This document shows, piece by piece, positions 1 to 10,244 of a DNA stretch of 64,000 nt (positions are counted from its first letter, which is position 1; each line of letters opens with the position of its first letter). The position numbers and the translations under genes were made by a program. Source of the DNA: JAITMY01 sp031553765 (GTDB taxonomy: Bacteria; Bacteroidota; Bacteroidia; Bacteroidales; UBA932); contig JAVBKY010000001.1 in the NCBI GenBank assembly GCA_031553765.1, forward strand, positions 334,468 through 398,467. Reading direction: 5' to 3'. The notes beneath the pieces were generated by a model, which saw nothing but the letters and a program-made list of their open reading frames with translations, ran no database searches and was not told where the DNA came from.

Positions 1-1
1 A

Positions 2-1450
2 CATACACAAAATGACTTCGAGGCTTGGCGCAAGCAATCACAGCAGGAGTTTGAGGCCTATAAGGCAAAAAGTGAGCAGGAGTTTCGTGACTTTCGCGAA
101 AAGGCCAACGCCGAATTTGCAGAGTACATGCGCAAGTCATGGGAGGAGTTTAGCTCCCTTCAGGGAACTCCCGCGCCCAAACCCGCTGAGCTACCCAAAC
201 CGCCAACAGCCACGCCCGAAAAAAAGCCCACTGCTGACCCGCTACCCGTGGTAATAGTTACGCCCCCACCCGCGCCTGCACCGCAACCGCAACCCGTAGC
301 ACCCGTTCCCCGAGCTACACCTGAAGCGCCTAAAACACCCGTAACTGACAAGGCTGCGTTTTCGTTTCTTTTCTACAACACGGAGTGCAAGGTAAGCTTG
401 GATAATACGCAACGATTCTCGCTGCCCGACGCCTCGGAGCAAAGCGTTGCACAAGCATGGAAAACCTTGTCGGGTAAGCGCTACGACAGCCTTATAGGCG
501 ACTGCATTGCCCTACGCGACCAGCTGTGCCTAAGCGATTGGGGCTACCTGCTGCTGCTCAAAACCATGTCGGAAAAGTTTTTAGGAAAAGACAGCAACGA
601 ATCGGTGCTACTACAAATGTTTGTTCTCACGCAATCGGGCTACAAGGTACGCATTGCGCGCGCAGGCAATAGCCTTGCCATGCTCGTACCATTTAAGGAA
701 ACCATTTACGAGTACTCCTTTTTGAAGATTGACGATGTAAAATACTATGTGACCAACAAGGAGCTAAAGGGACAATCATTTTACGTTTACAACCAAGAGT
801 TTCCAAAGGAGCAATACTTTTCATGGCAAACCACGCTGCCCAAACTGGCCGTGAAGCTGAATTCTCCCAAAAGTTTTAGCGCCAAACGCTACCCTGAAAT
901 CAGCGCGACGGTGCAAACCAACCAAAACCTGATAGATTTTTACAATAGCTACCCCCTATCCTCCGAGTGGAGGTGGTACGCGCAGGCCGGCTTGAGCGAA
1001 GGCATAAAGCAAACGCTTTACCCCGCGCTGCAGCGCGCTATGGCAGGAAAAAGCAAGGTGCAGGGCGCGGAAATGCTGCTCAACTTTTGCCAAACTACCT
1101 TTGACTACAAAATGGATTTTGAACAGTTTGGCCATGAGCGGCCCTTTTTTGCCGATGAGAATTTCTTTTTCCCCTACAACAACTGCAAGCACCGCGCCGT
1201 GCTGTACGCCATACTGGTTAAAGACCTGCTAAGGCTGGATGTGGTGCTGCTGCACTACTCGGGCCGCTCGCAACCCGACGGCGTAGGCCACCTGACAACA
1301 GCCGTGCACTTTGCCGAGGACGTAAAAGGTGATTACTTTACCATTGAGGGCAAAAAGTTTGTAGTATGCGACCCCACCTACATTGGCGCCGGCATTGGCA
1401 TGAGCATGGATAGCTACAAGCAGGCTAAGGCAGAGGTGGTACGGCTGTAG
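2..1450 (+). CDS. Transglutaminase-like protein with coiled-coil and proline-rich linker (5' end outside window)
   Basis: The reading frame is open from base 2, so the gene starts upstream of the window; the first internal ATG at 128 is probably not the start. The visible N-terminal part is a charged coiled coil rich in E, K, F and A, followed by a Pro/Ala linker and then a globular domain. The C-terminal half has the order of a papain-like transglutaminase fold: Cys in NNCKHRA (about 1190), His in GHLTTAVHF (about 1290) and Asp in VCDPTY (about 1370). Substrate is unknown; related Bacteroidota proteins are usually secreted or membrane linked. The fold assignment is inference from the C-H-D order and spacing. 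Confidence 0.72.
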   Translation, partial: HTQNDFEAWRKQSQQEFEAYKAKSEQEFRDFREKANAEFAEYMRKSWEEFSSLQGTPAPKPAELPKPPTATPEKKPTADPLPVVIVTPPPAPAPQPQPVAPVPRATPEAPKTPVTDKAAFSFLFYNTECKVSLDNTQRFSLPDASEQSVAQAWKTLSGKRYDSLIGDCIALRDQLCLSDWGYLLLLKTMSEKFLGKDSNESVLLQMFVLTQSGYKVRIARAGNSLAMLVPFKETIYEYSFLKIDDVKYYVTNKELKGQSFYVYNQEFPKEQYFSWQTTLPKLAVKLNSPKSFSAKRYPEISATVQTNQNLIDFYNSYPLSSEWRWYAQAGLSEGIKQTLYPALQRAMAGKSKVQGAEMLLNFCQTTFDYKMDFEQFGHERPFFADENFFFPYNNCKHRAVLYAILVKDLLRLDVVLLHYSGRSQPDGVGHLTTAVHFAEDVKGDYFTIEGKKFVVCDPTYIGAGIGMSMDSYKQAKAEVVRL

Positions 1451-1527
1451 AAGTACTTGTGCTTGGAGAGGCGTGTTCGCCCGCTTCCCTTTTTCGCTTA
1501 CATGGAGGTATAGAACCGCGTAAGTTG

Positions 1528-3114
1528 CTAAAGGGGGAGCACCAGGCGCAAGCCTATATTGCAGATACTGTTGCCGGGTGAGGCGCCGCGGCGAGCAGAG
1601 ACGCGACAAGCGTGCGCACCGCCGGACCAGCCACCGCCACGATACACGCGGAACCAACCTGATGCGTCACCCGTGGGGTTACTCTGAGGGTTGCTGCCGT
1701 AGCCACCATACCAGTCGCTACACCACTCCCATACATTGCCGCTCATATCATAAATATCCAGCTCGTTGGGCTGCTTGCTACCTACCTCATGGGTACGGCT
1801 GCCGCTGTTAGTCGTATACCACGCCACCTCACCAGGGGTATGGCTGCCGGAGTACTTGTAGCCTCGGCTTTGTGCGCCACCACTGGCAGCGTACTCCCAC
1901 TCCGCCTCGGTGGGTAGCCTAAACTGCTTTCCCGTAAGGCTGTTGAGTCGGCTGATAAAAGTTTGGCAGGAAGCCCAACTTACCTGCTCTACCGGCAGGT
2001 TGTCGCCTTGCCTGTAGCTGGGGTTGTCGCCCATGACCGCGTACCACAGCGCTTGTGTCACCTCAAACTTACCTATGTGGTAACCAGAAAGCGTGACGCT
2101 GTGGGAGGGAGATTCCAAACCATGGCAATCGCTGCCCTGCTCAGCGGTACAGCCCATGGTAAACGTGCCACCGGCTACATATATCATGTCAAAGGTTACA
2201 CCGCCGGCGGTAATGCTTTGGTTGCTAGCCGTGCTCGTGGTGGAGAGCGTAATATCGGCAAAGTTGGGCTTCAGCGTAACGGGCAGCCGGGTGGTTTCGC
2301 CATCAGCAACGGTGGCCGCTTGCTCGTAAGGCAGATACCGGCTTTTGGCCACGCGCACGCGGTATGTGCCACTCTTCAGCTTATCAAGGGTAAGCGGAGT
2401 TTTTCCGCGCCACTCACCGTCAACAAATACATCGGCATCCGACTCGGGCATGGAGGTAATGCTTAGCATGCCAAACATGGGCTTGAGCTGCGCATCAACC
2501 AAAGCACCCCGCTCGGCAGTAATGGTCACTACTCCGCTCATGGGGTGGTGCATAGGAGCTTCCACCACGTAGCGGTGCTTGCCGTAGGTAAGTGATTTAG
2601 TAAATCGCTTACCGTTAATAAATTTCGTATCAGAATCGTCAATTTTTACCGTAGCCCCATCAGTGGCGCAGGTAATTACCAGGTACTGCAGGGCGGCACC
2701 CTCCTCCACTATGGTATGTACCTTAGCCGCTTTAAGCTTCATAATGTAAACAGTAGCCTCCTTGAGCGGCTCGCCAAAAGGGTAACTTCTAATAATGCCG
2801 AGATGCTCATGCTTGATGGTAATACGTCGCGCCCCTGCCGGAAGGTATAACCAAATTTCGCCCTTCTTTTGCTCGGTACGTTCCACACCTACCATACCTG
2901 CATCAAAGGAAAGGTCTTTGAGAGGCGAGCTTGTTTCTATTTTTACAAGGGCGCACATCCTATTGTTTTTATCCTTTAGCCTGTTGGTTGCTCGCACAGT
3001 TTGATCATTTTCTGCTGCGTAAAAACTTTCAACCACAAAATTACTACTCTGCGCAAAGGTAAACAAGGTACAGTGCAGCAGGAGTATTAGCACAGGAAGT
3101 AACTTTTTTGCCAT
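1528..3114 (-). CDS. Secreted PEGA-domain protein with C-terminal FGE-sulfatase (SUMF1) fold
   Basis: A 528-residue protein with a signal peptide (LLPVLILLLHCTLFTFAQ). Residues about 20-200 form a domain shared with the paralogue at 6586-8433. About 205-285 is a PEGA repeat (DVFVDGEWRGKTPLTL). About 300-528 is an FGE/SUMF1 fold (GGTFTMGC, FEVTQALW, LPTEAEWEYAA, GNVWEWCSDWY, YRGGGWS). Of the two catalytic cysteines known in true formylglycine-generating enzymes only the second has a counterpart (HACRV); the first position is Ser/Gly, so oxidase activity is doubtful. Last gene of a five-gene leftward cluster and 8 bp from its neighbour. It may act as a surface binding or structural protein. Confidence 0.85.
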   Translation of the reverse strand: MAKKLLPVLILLLHCTLFTFAQSSNFVVESFYAAENDQTVRATNRLKDKNNRMCALVKIETSSPLKDLSFDAGMVGVERTEQKKGEIWLYLPAGARRITIKHEHLGIIRSYPFGEPLKEATVYIMKLKAAKVHTIVEEGAALQYLVITCATDGATVKIDDSDTKFINGKRFTKSLTYGKHRYVVEAPMHHPMSGVVTITAERGALVDAQLKPMFGMLSITSMPESDADVFVDGEWRGKTPLTLDKLKSGTYRVRVAKSRYLPYEQAATVADGETTRLPVTLKPNFADITLSTTSTASNQSITAGGVTFDMIYVAGGTFTMGCTAEQGSDCHGLESPSHSVTLSGYHIGKFEVTQALWYAVMGDNPSYRQGDNLPVEQVSWASCQTFISRLNSLTGKQFRLPTEAEWEYAASGGAQSRGYKYSGSHTPGEVAWYTTNSGSRTHEVGSKQPNELDIYDMSGNVWEWCSDWYGGYGSNPQSNPTGDASGWFRVYRGGGWSGGAHACRVSARRGASPGNSICNIGLRLVLPL

Positions 3115-3122
3115 TTAGAAAC

Positions 3123-4679
3123 TTATTTTGCGCGCTTATTTTTGTTTGTAATCAACGTGGCCTTAGGTGCCTTTGCTCTACCCTCTTGGGTATTACCCGG
3201 CAGCACAGCTTGTGCCTGCACCATCATGCTTTGAGCCGAATTTGTATTAAAATTTCTTCTGCTAATAACACCACCGTTTACTCCACTGCTACTAAATCCC
3301 AAGGTAAATATCATGCAGCTATTACTCCATCCGCTCCACGTTAAATTCACGTCATTTTGCGTATCAATATTCTTAGACTGCTTATAATCATCATAACACT
3401 TAGAAGCCCAGTAAATATTTGGGAGGGCCAAATCATCGGTTGTAAGGTTCAAATACCCATTACATACGTAGGATGAGCAGTAGCTATTTTTTATTATTGA
3501 GTAAGTAATTGTGCTTCCTGATACGCTATGAACCGTTACGGCGGCCAGCGGCTGATTTAAAGATGATTTTGTAGTAATTACCACCTTTGTAAGCGCACCC
3601 CGCCTGCCATTTGCGTCAAATGAAACAACACAAACGGTATACTTGGTATTCTCGCTCAGGCTATAGGAGTACCCTTTATGATCATCCTCCATATTCATAG
3701 CAACGCCATTGGCTTTCAAATCACTCACTATGGCATTATCACCACTTGGAAGGTCATTATCTTTATAGTGACTCCAGTAGTAGGTTTTTACATTAGCCGA
3801 GGGGGAAAAGTAGTAGTATATACCATCGCTTATGGCTATATAATCTTGAATGCTGACCTCTGATGATGGCTGGTCAAGCGCTAAGCGCAAGCCTCCAAGG
3901 TTACCGCTATTGTCGGGTGGGGCGATACCGCGGTAGGAAACACGACAATAGGTAGCATCGCCATCCCAGTTACCGCCACGAACCACGCGGTACGTTCCCG
4001 ATGTTGGGCCTGTAGGATCACTCTGCGCGCTGCTGCCGTAGGCACCATACCAATCGCTGCACCACTCCCACACGTTGCCACTCATATCGTAAATACCCAA
4101 CTCGTTGGGATGCTTGCCTCCCACCTCATGGGAACGAGTATCACTACTTCCGGTGTACCATGCCACATTTTCAACAATATTGCTACCTGCATACTTATAA
4201 CCACGGCTACTGCCACCACCACGAGCAGCATACTCCCACTGCGCCTCGGTGGGTAAGCTAAACCGCCTACCGGTAAGCGAGTTGAGTTGATTCACAAATG
4301 TCTGACAATCATTCCAACTCACCCGCTCTACCGGCAAGTTATTACCCTGCATGTAGCTGGGGTTGCTACCCATTACTGCACGCCACAGCGCCTGTGTTAC
4401 TTCAAACTTACCTATGTAGTAGTCGGAAAGGGTGACCGGGTGGGAAGGGCTTTCATCGCTTTCGCAGTCGCTACCCTGCTCACCGGAACAGCCCATGGTA
4501 AAGGTACCACCCTGCACGTACACCATGTCAAAAGTCACACCGTTAACGGTTATGCTTTGTTTGGTATCCTCCGACAGGTCCACGAAGTTTGGCTTTGGTG
4601 GTAATGGATCTTTTTCACAGGAGACAATGCACAAAGCTGTAAAAACAGTGATTGCCAGATATGCTACTATATTTTTCAT
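3123..4679 (-). CDS. Lipoprotein with FGE-sulfatase fold and C-terminal domain shared with the next gene
   Basis: A 518-residue predicted lipoprotein: hydrophobic N-terminus and lipobox IVSC with acylated Cys near residue 21. Residues about 45-270 are an FGE/SUMF1 domain (GGTFTMGC, PTEAQWEYAARGG, GNVWEWCSDWYG, VVRGGNW), again with only the second active-site Cys (TYCRV). The remaining part, from EVSIQDYIAISDG on, is closely similar to the middle of the neighbouring 4844-6517 protein, also at DNA level, pointing to segmental duplication. Probably anchored in the outer membrane and surface exposed. Function unknown; not a proven sulfatase activator, since no sulfatase gene is nearby. Confidence 0.82.
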   Translation of the reverse strand: MKNIVAYLAITVFTALCIVSCEKDPLPPKPNFVDLSEDTKQSITVNGVTFDMVYVQGGTFTMGCSGEQGSDCESDESPSHPVTLSDYYIGKFEVTQALWRAVMGSNPSYMQGNNLPVERVSWNDCQTFVNQLNSLTGRRFSLPTEAQWEYAARGGGSSRGYKYAGSNIVENVAWYTGSSDTRSHEVGGKHPNELGIYDMSGNVWEWCSDWYGAYGSSAQSDPTGPTSGTYRVVRGGNWDGDATYCRVSYRGIAPPDNSGNLGGLRLALDQPSSEVSIQDYIAISDGIYYYFSPSANVKTYYWSHYKDNDLPSGDNAIVSDLKANGVAMNMEDDHKGYSYSLSENTKYTVCVVSFDANGRRGALTKVVITTKSSLNQPLAAVTVHSVSGSTITYSIIKNSYCSSYVCNGYLNLTTDDLALPNIYWASKCYDDYKQSKNIDTQNDVNLTWSGWSNSCMIFTLGFSSSGVNGGVISRRNFNTNSAQSMMVQAQAVLPGNTQEGRAKAPKATLITNKNKRAK

Positions 4680-4843
4680 TGCTTAATATGTATATACAAG
4701 TTCTACCTCTTCAATAACGGAATATACAGCAAAGGATAAATACATTTTTAATAACTACATGCCTACCTACAAAACAATTTTCCCACTCTTACTTTTTGTT
4801 TTTTTGAGCGTAAATTAGTCTATAAAAAACAAATCATTAACCT

Positions 4844-6517
4844 TTAATTCTTCGGCGTATAGAGGAGAACAGAGGAGGTATAGGTGACACCGACCGAATT
4901 CACTGCAAACGCACGAACATAAAAGAGAGCGTCCGCACGTAGCCCCGTGATGGTACTTGAGAAAGTTCCATTTCCGGATCCAACAACTACGTAATCACTA
5001 TTACCAATCTCTGGAGACACTCTGGTTTGACTCCAACAAAATCCCCGAGATGTAACGACACTACCGCCATTACTAGATATGTTCGCACTTAGAGTAAGAG
5101 AAGTGTTAGAGATTGACGTGAATTCTTTAGATGTACAAGTAACTCCAGAGGAAGCAAAAACTGCATATGTAGGCTGAAAATACGTAGCAAAAGAAGCTGT
5201 ACCGGTATAGCTGATACCGGCTGCATTGGTGGCGTAAGCCCTAACATAGTAGGTAGTACCGGAGGTAAGACCTGTTATGGTCGTGGAGAAAGAACCCGTT
5301 CCGAGGCCCAACGAAACTTTACTATTGCTAATGGTTGGATTAGTGGTGGTACTCCAACAAAAACCGCGCTCGGTAACTTCACTACCTCCATTATCGGATA
5401 TAGTTGCACTTACAGCCAAGGAGGTGTAGGATTGAGAAGTGCTGGTAACTCCAGAGGAAGCAAAAACTGCCAACGCAGAAGATTCTGTATTTGTGTTAAA
5501 GAATTGCTTGCTAATAACACCACTGTTTACTCCACTACTACTAAATCCAAGGGTGTAAACCACGCAGCTATTACTAAATCCACCATTCCATGTTACATTT
5601 GTATAATTCTGAGTATGAATATTTTTAGACAACTTATAATCATCGTAACACTTAGCAGCCCAATAGATATCCGGGCGACTTAAATGATCATCCGGAAGGT
5701 TTATATTACCTCTAAGTACGTAGGATGAACAGTAGCCATTCTTTACTGTTGAGCAAGTAATTGAAGATCCTGATATACTATTGACAGCTATGGTGATCAA
5801 CGGCTGATTGGTAGAGGGCTTTGTATAAATTTCCTTCTTTACAAGCACACCTTGCTTGTTGCTTGCATCAAATGAAACCACGCAAGCTGTATACTTGGTG
5901 TTTACCTTCAAATTATAGGAGTATCCTTCATTACCACCATCTATCTTCATCTTCATCTCCAGCCCATTGCTCTTCAAATCGCTCACTATGGCATCATCGC
6001 TGCTTGGGAGTTTATCGTCTGCATAAGTACGAAAATAGTAGTTTTTCACGTTAGCCGAAGGCGAAAAGTAGTAGTATATGCCATCGCTTATGGCCAGGTA
6101 GTCATGAATGCTTACTTCGGCTGATGACAGCGTGGTAAACGATTTTACTTCCGACCTCTGGCTTGAGGGGCCGTTAATATACTCATAGTAATAGTAGTAG
6201 GTGGTATTGGGAATTAAGTCTGTTATATGAGCACTAAAATTTCCGAGACCATAGTTAGCATTATTTAGAACTGAGGCATTATAAATTGCCGCGTCTACCA
6301 TATCACCGCCGGAGCCCACATGCACTTTCACATCTTGTACTCCATGAGGATATGCAAAAATCACATCAACATCCACCGTAGTTGCACCCACCGAAAAATT
6401 CTCCTCTCTTATATTAACCGAGAAAGCCGAATCACTTGATAGAAATGGATCCTCCTTACATGCGGAAAGGCACAAAACTGTAAAAACAGTGATTACCAGA
6501 TGTACTATTGTTTTCAT
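4844..6517 (-). CDS. Lipoprotein with repeated Fn3-like surface domains
   Basis: 557 residues with a lipoprotein signal (lipobox LSAC, Cys near residue 20). After a first Fn3-like module come the EVSIHDYLAISDG domain shared with the protein at 3123-4679, then two copies of a beta-sandwich repeat typical of Bacteroidota surface proteins, each carrying RGFCWS and a TGL...YYVRAYA/FYVRAFA motif. There is no recognisable catalytic site. It lies in the leftward PEGA/FGE cluster, and a gap of about 165 bp separates it from the gene at 3123-4679. The likely role is cell-surface binding or structure; this is inference from domain type only. Confidence 0.8.
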   Translation of the reverse strand: MKTIVHLVITVFTVLCLSACKEDPFLSSDSAFSVNIREENFSVGATTVDVDVIFAYPHGVQDVKVHVGSGGDMVDAAIYNASVLNNANYGLGNFSAHITDLIPNTTYYYYYEYINGPSSQRSEVKSFTTLSSAEVSIHDYLAISDGIYYYFSPSANVKNYYFRTYADDKLPSSDDAIVSDLKSNGLEMKMKIDGGNEGYSYNLKVNTKYTACVVSFDASNKQGVLVKKEIYTKPSTNQPLITIAVNSISGSSITCSTVKNGYCSSYVLRGNINLPDDHLSRPDIYWAAKCYDDYKLSKNIHTQNYTNVTWNGGFSNSCVVYTLGFSSSGVNSGVISKQFFNTNTESSALAVFASSGVTSTSQSYTSLAVSATISDNGGSEVTERGFCWSTTTNPTISNSKVSLGLGTGSFSTTITGLTSGTTYYVRAYATNAAGISYTGTASFATYFQPTYAVFASSGVTCTSKEFTSISNTSLTLSANISSNGGSVVTSRGFCWSQTRVSPEIGNSDYVVVGSGNGTFSSTITGLRADALFYVRAFAVNSVGVTYTSSVLLYTPKN

Positions 6518-6585
6518 AGGCTAGTAACGATATGAGTTGCTACCTCTTCCTGTTAGGCTTCGAAAATCTTTGCTCTCTACTTAAA

Positions 6586-8433
6586 TTAAAAGGCGTAACC
6601 AACGCAAAACTTTAGCTCCCAGCGTTCAAAATTGGTAGTCACAATACCTGTAGAAAGAATAAAACCATTAAAATCAAACAAAAAACCACCCTCTACATCC
6701 ACGCCCGCTTTAGAATAATGCTTCTGCTGAACCCATACGCCATCGGTGGTTTCCCAAAACAGCGCACGATAACCATATCCGGCACCGGCGTAAAAAGCAA
6801 AAGGGCGAGCCACTTTACCAATAAAACCTATCGTGGCAGAGATTCTGGTAGTGGAGGTATTGCCCGAGTAAAAAGGATAATAGCCATCAACTTCTCCATC
6901 ATAATCGCCCACATAATCCGTTCCCATCCCCTCGAAGTTAAAGTTGCTCATAAAAGACGCGTACCAGCCCACCCGTTTGAATCCACCAATAGTAAGTCCA
7001 TAAGCCATTTGTGGCTCCGGTGACCATGAGAAATTAGCGCTAAGAAATGTTTTTTTAGGATAGGCAGCACCACGAGAACTTGCAACAGAACTTTTACCTG
7101 ATGTATAGCCGATATTTGTGCTACCTGCAGAGGTGTACGCGTTATACGTGGGCGTTTTAACCTCCGGGCTCAACGTTTGTTTTACCGGAATAATTTTTCC
7201 CTCAACCACCTCAACATCTACCTTTAGCGACTTATAGCCCTTGGCACGGAACTCCACAACGTGCTTACCCACAAGGATACGATTAAGCATGGAGGGGGTA
7301 GTATGCTGCTGCTTTACGCCATCTATATAAACGTCAGCCTCCACATCGCCCGTTTCCACGTCAAGTGTGCCGTGGATGGGAGTAGCAGCTCTTAAGGCTA
7401 TATTTTGAGCCTGACCTGCTTTTACCTCAACGCTTTCTACCGTAGAGCGATGCGCTGCCTTTCGCAGCTCCACCTTATACGCACCGGGCGTTAGCCGCCC
7501 CTGCCAGCGGTTAGCACCCTTAAGCTCGTCGTTCACATAAATATCACCACCATCAGCGGCGGTGAGCGTAATATCGGCAAAGTTGGGCTTCAGCGTAATG
7601 GGTAGCTGGGTGGTTTCGCCATCAACAACTACTACATTCTGATCATGAGACAGGTACAGCATTTTAGTAATGCGCAGCTTGTGCTCGCCGCTCTTGAGTT
7701 TTTCAAGAGTAAGCGGCGTTTTTCCACGTCGTTCGCCATCAAGGAACACGTCAGCATCCTGTTCCGGGGCAGTGGTTATGTTCAGCGTACCAAACATGGG
7801 CTTGAGCTGTACATCAACCGGGGCAGCCTTTTCGGCCGTAATGCTCACCACACCGCTCATGGGGTGGTACATGGGAGCTTCCACTACGTAGCGGTGCTTA
7901 CCGTAGCTAAGCGACTTGCGCAGCTGCCCTTTGTTTAGTGGCTCGGGTTCCGCATCGTCAATTTTTACAGTAGCACCATCTACCGCACACCTGATTACAA
8001 AGTACTGCAGCGCCACGTTCTCCTCCACCACGGTGCGCACGTTACCCGTTTTAAGCTTCATAATATAAACGGTTGCTTCCTTGAGCGACTCGCCAAAAGG
8101 ATAGTTTCTAATGATACCGAGGTGCTCATGCTTGATGGTTATGCGCTGCGCCCCCACCGGAAGGTACACCCAAATTTCACCCGTTTTTTGCTCGGTATGT
8201 ACTACCCCTGCCATTCCTCCATCAAAGAAAAAGTCCTTGAGAGGTAAAGTAGTTTCTACCTTTACCAAGGCACAAATCTTGTTATTCTGATCCCTTTGCT
8301 TATTGGTTACCCGCGCGGTTTGATCATTTTCATCCACAACAAAACTCTCAACTCCAAAGTTGCTATTCTGCGCAAGGGTAAGCAAGGCGCAGTGCAGCAG
8401 GAGCAACAAAATAGGAAGTAGTTTCTTTGCCAT
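6586..8433 (-). CDS. PEGA-repeat protein with C-terminal outer-membrane beta-barrel-like domain
   Basis: 615 residues with a signal peptide. The first about 290 residues are strongly similar to the protein at 1528-3114, including the PEGA repeat (DVFLDGERRGKTPLTL). Two more PEGA-like units follow (DIYVNDELKG and DVYIDGVKQQ). From about residue 450 to the C-terminus (KFCVGYAF, ending in Phe) alternating hydrophobic/aromatic strands suggest a small outer-membrane barrel. PEGA domains are known in surface-layer and envelope proteins. The 2-bp gap to the upstream gene implies one transcript. The paralogue has replaced the barrel by an FGE domain, a visible case of domain shuffling within one cluster. 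Confidence 0.82.
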   Translation of the reverse strand: MAKKLLPILLLLLHCALLTLAQNSNFGVESFVVDENDQTARVTNKQRDQNNKICALVKVETTLPLKDFFFDGGMAGVVHTEQKTGEIWVYLPVGAQRITIKHEHLGIIRNYPFGESLKEATVYIMKLKTGNVRTVVEENVALQYFVIRCAVDGATVKIDDAEPEPLNKGQLRKSLSYGKHRYVVEAPMYHPMSGVVSITAEKAAPVDVQLKPMFGTLNITTAPEQDADVFLDGERRGKTPLTLEKLKSGEHKLRITKMLYLSHDQNVVVVDGETTQLPITLKPNFADITLTAADGGDIYVNDELKGANRWQGRLTPGAYKVELRKAAHRSTVESVEVKAGQAQNIALRAATPIHGTLDVETGDVEADVYIDGVKQQHTTPSMLNRILVGKHVVEFRAKGYKSLKVDVEVVEGKIIPVKQTLSPEVKTPTYNAYTSAGSTNIGYTSGKSSVASSRGAAYPKKTFLSANFSWSPEPQMAYGLTIGGFKRVGWYASFMSNFNFEGMGTDYVGDYDGEVDGYYPFYSGNTSTTRISATIGFIGKVARPFAFYAGAGYGYRALFWETTDGVWVQQKHYSKAGVDVEGGFLFDFNGFILSTGIVTTNFERWELKFCVGYAF

Positions 8434-8435
8434 TT

Positions 8436-10244
8436 TTAGAAATTTGAGATATCATACACACCAAACTCCGGATCCTTTTCGGGCTGCCAAGTTCTAATGT
8501 GAATCATAGGTTTTTCGGAATCATTTAAATCAGCCAGAAGGAATAGGTAGCCGGTATCGCCGTAGGTGGTGGAGAAGTAGTCCTGCTGCAGCTGAATACC
8601 GTAAATCTCCCCTCCTACTCCCGCTTTTTTTACCGAAATATCGGTAAACTTTAGATTAACATACTCGTTACTTTGAAATACAGAGGAGAGCTGCCGCATG
8701 TACTGAGTTTTGGTGTACTGCGTTTTTTTAATGGTGCTGGGCGGGGCAAACTTATTCTCGGCCACGGCGTGGTTTTTTACCACCTTACCCACTATAATCA
8801 ACGCGTTATCGGAGAAGATAGATTGAATGTAGTCGAGCCTCTTGAGCGCGTAAGCAGTTTGGTAGGTTTCAATGAAGTTGATAATGGCTATGCGCGAGTA
8901 CTCGTTCCACTGCCCGTTCCGCATAATATCATCGCAGGCTGATTTGGAAAGGCCAAAGGAAAGGGACTGAATCTTTTTTTCCTTTGGCGAAATGGTAAAC
9001 ACCACGTCCTCCATTAGAACGCGTCGGTTATTGCTAAAGCTGAAGCGCATGGGAAGCGAGCGCACCAGAATGCCATCCTCGAACGCCAAAAACGCGTAGC
9101 TGGGCTTTGCTACTATTTTACCGTTACCGTACTTAACCAACTTTATAAAAATATCGTAACCTTCAGGGGTGAAGCAGTCCTTAGCGCTCTCATACTGCTT
9201 GGTATTGATAGCCTGTTCCACACGCTCCAGCAGCGAGAGGTACTGCCCGCTGTTTTCAACAGCACCCACCTTAGGCTGCTCCTGCACTTTTTCAACGGGC
9301 GCTTCCTTGGGCTTTTTTTCCGCCTTAGCCTGTAGCGGAACATCAACGTAGCTCTTTTTAAAAATTACAGGCTCCACTTTTTGCAGCACGTCGTTTACCT
9401 CTGGGTCCACCTTCCACTCATTTTCAAAGGCGTATTCAACCTTAACGCGCAGGGTTTTGTGTTGCCCCTCGCCACCCAGCATCTCGGCCACACCCTGTCC
9501 GTTTTTGGCGCCCACAGCAACCGACCAACTCCTTCCATCGTAAAACGAGTACTCGCAGTTGGAAGCCTCCTGATTGTTGTAGGTAATCTTTTGAAGGTAC
9601 TGCGTAATATTTTCCTCCTGCTGCCGATCAACTACCTCAAACTTAAGACGGTCAAAAACAGCGTTAATTCTTTGAGGCAAAAAAACGGCAAGACTCCTAT
9701 CCTTATCTTCAACGAAAAGAGATATGCCCGAGGCGTTAGGGTGGCTTTGCAGCAGCATAAGCGCCCAATAGTAGTAACGTAGCGCGTCGGCCACCTGCAG
9801 CTTCTCTTCCGCATGAAGGGCCATTCGGGTAAACTCCTTAATTTTGGTCTCACGCTCCGCAAAAATTTTGCTTACCTCCGACTTTTTAATGAACCTGAAA
9901 ACGTGCACAGTAGGCTCATCACCCCAGGTTAAGATTTCGGTATTCTTAATGGTTGCATTGGAATAGGTATTTATGACGCTATTCAGCTGCTCGGTGATTT
10001 CAGACTTACTTTTGTGCGCTACTTCCTGCTTCAGCAGCGTAAGTTGGCTTTCCACATTCACCGAAATGCTGCTAATAAGCATGGATAAGGCCGCTTTATC
10101 AGCCAATGCAGCTGTTTTACCAACGCCCTCGCCCCAGTAGTATACCTGATGCTGCGCCTTCACTTGGTCAACATTTTGAGCTTGCGCAATGCCAAAAGGG
10201 AAAAGTAGGAGCATTGCTACCGCGGCAAAAGCAAATTTAAACAT
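8436..10244 (-). CDS. Exported LPP20-like protein, first gene of the PEGA/FGE cluster
   Basis: 602 residues with a signal peptide (AMLLLFPFGIAQAQ). The N-terminal region (YYWGEGVGKTAALADKAAL) resembles the LPP20/FlgT-type start in which a short 'W.GEG.g.t...A...A' segment precedes a helical domain. A Lys/Pro/Glu-rich linker lies near residues 300-330, followed by a second alpha/beta region of unknown type. First gene of the leftward cluster and nearly contiguous with the PEGA-barrel gene, which suggests that it works with those envelope proteins, perhaps as a periplasmic partner. No catalytic motif was recognised. Confidence 0.7.
   Translation of the reverse strand: MFKFAFAAVAMLLLFPFGIAQAQNVDQVKAQHQVYYWGEGVGKTAALADKAALSMLISSISVNVESQLTLLKQEVAHKSKSEITEQLNSVINTYSNATIKNTEILTWGDEPTVHVFRFIKKSEVSKIFAERETKIKEFTRMALHAEEKLQVADALRYYYWALMLLQSHPNASGISLFVEDKDRSLAVFLPQRINAVFDRLKFEVVDRQQEENITQYLQKITYNNQEASNCEYSFYDGRSWSVAVGAKNGQGVAEMLGGEGQHKTLRVKVEYAFENEWKVDPEVNDVLQKVEPVIFKKSYVDVPLQAKAEKKPKEAPVEKVQEQPKVGAVENSGQYLSLLERVEQAINTKQYESAKDCFTPEGYDIFIKLVKYGNGKIVAKPSYAFLAFEDGILVRSLPMRFSFSNNRRVLMEDVVFTISPKEKKIQSLSFGLSKSACDDIMRNGQWNEYSRIAIINFIETYQTAYALKRLDYIQSIFSDNALIIVGKVVKNHAVAENKFAPPSTIKKTQYTKTQYMRQLSSVFQSNEYVNLKFTDISVKKAGVGGEIYGIQLQQDYFSTTYGDTGYLFLLADLNDSEKPMIHIRTWQPEKDPEFGVYDISNF

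Noticed and set aside
1528..4679. True formylglycine-generating enzymes activating sulfatases
   Set aside because: One of the two catalytic cysteines is missing in both and no sulfatase gene is in the window.
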